Part shown: positions 5,574 to 5,602 of the stretch, piece after piece
How the letters are laid out: every line of letters starts with the position of its first letter
Numbering within the stretch: position 1 is the stretch's first letter
Assembly (NCBI GenBank): GCA_964489215.1
Contig: CAZAYB010000204.1
Span: 1 to 5,602 of the forward strand
Length of the DNA stretch: 5,602 nt
Direction: 5' to 3'
Source: CAZAYB01 sp964489215
GTDB lineage: Bacteria > Planctomycetota > Phycisphaerae > Sedimentisphaerales > Anaerohalosphaeraceae
Position numbers and translations under genes: made by a program
Notes under the pieces: generated by a model
What the model was told of the DNA's origin: nothing
What the model saw: the letters and a program-made list of their open reading frames with translations, nothing else
Database searches by the model: none

Positions 5574-5602
5574 GTGGGGAAAATAGGTAGAATCTTTGCC
5601 TC
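5574..5602 (+). CDS. possible 5' end of a further gene, cut by the window edge
   Basis: GTG at 5574 has GGAG (5564-5567) 6 nt upstream and reads open for the nine codons before the window ends, beginning MGKIGRIFA. It is in the same frame as the short CxxC frame that stops four bases before it, so coupled translation or an interrupted gene are both possible. Too little sequence is present to name a product. Confidence 0.25.

Larger units (their letters stand above)
5461..5602. other. region after the URO-D family gene
   Basis: No intrinsic terminator follows the URO-D stop codon. The only hairpin, AGCGG (5474-5478) with CCGCT (5492-5496), is 5 bp long and has no T-run. Transcription may therefore continue into whatever begins near 5574. 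Confidence 0.4.

Overview
The window reads as a piece of a Planctomycetota-like chromosome, probably from the Phycisphaerae/Sedimentisphaerales side. That is an inference. It rests on a classic PEP-CTERM (exosortase-sorted) surface protein, a secreted marine-type alkaline phosphatase, an orphan URO-D-like protein with a DDWG motif, moderate GC, and loosely packed genes that each have their own signals. All recognisable genes lie on the + strand. I see no rRNA, tRNA, CRISPR array, insertion sequence or integrase.

Layout. Positions 1-734 hold no convincing gene. They carry two related hairpin elements (29-61 and 431-474) and some short, unconvincing reading frames. Positions 735-1430 encode a secreted PEP-CTERM protein. 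After a short gap with a weak AU-rich hairpin comes a complete secreted PhoA-superfamily alkaline phosphatase (1516-3078), with every catalytic and metal-binding position traceable. A strong intrinsic terminator follows (3108-3144). A candidate promoter for the next gene appears to be nested in it, with the -10 box in the hairpin loop. Positions 3163-4281 encode a YibE/F-family membrane protein. Positions 4282-4449 carry a near-consensus sigma-70-type promoter (TTGACA, 17 nt, TATAAG) whose -35 box sits inside an inverted repeat, so this is probably a regulated promoter. It drives a URO-D-fold protein (4450-5460) that is not HemE and lacks the usual His-x-Cys zinc motif of corrinoid methyltransferases. 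The last 140 bases hold a tiny CxxC-containing frame ending in TAA and a possible GTG start of a gene that runs off the window.

How the genes fit together. The first two genes are both export products: a surface protein held by the exosortase system, and a phosphatase that releases phosphate from organic esters outside the cytoplasm. The terminator and the two internal promoters suggest three or four separate transcription units rather than one operon. I found no strong evidence for a new multi-gene system. The most useful leads are the nested terminator/promoter, the operator-like promoter of the URO-D gene, and the unusual active-site residues of the phosphatase and the URO-D protein.
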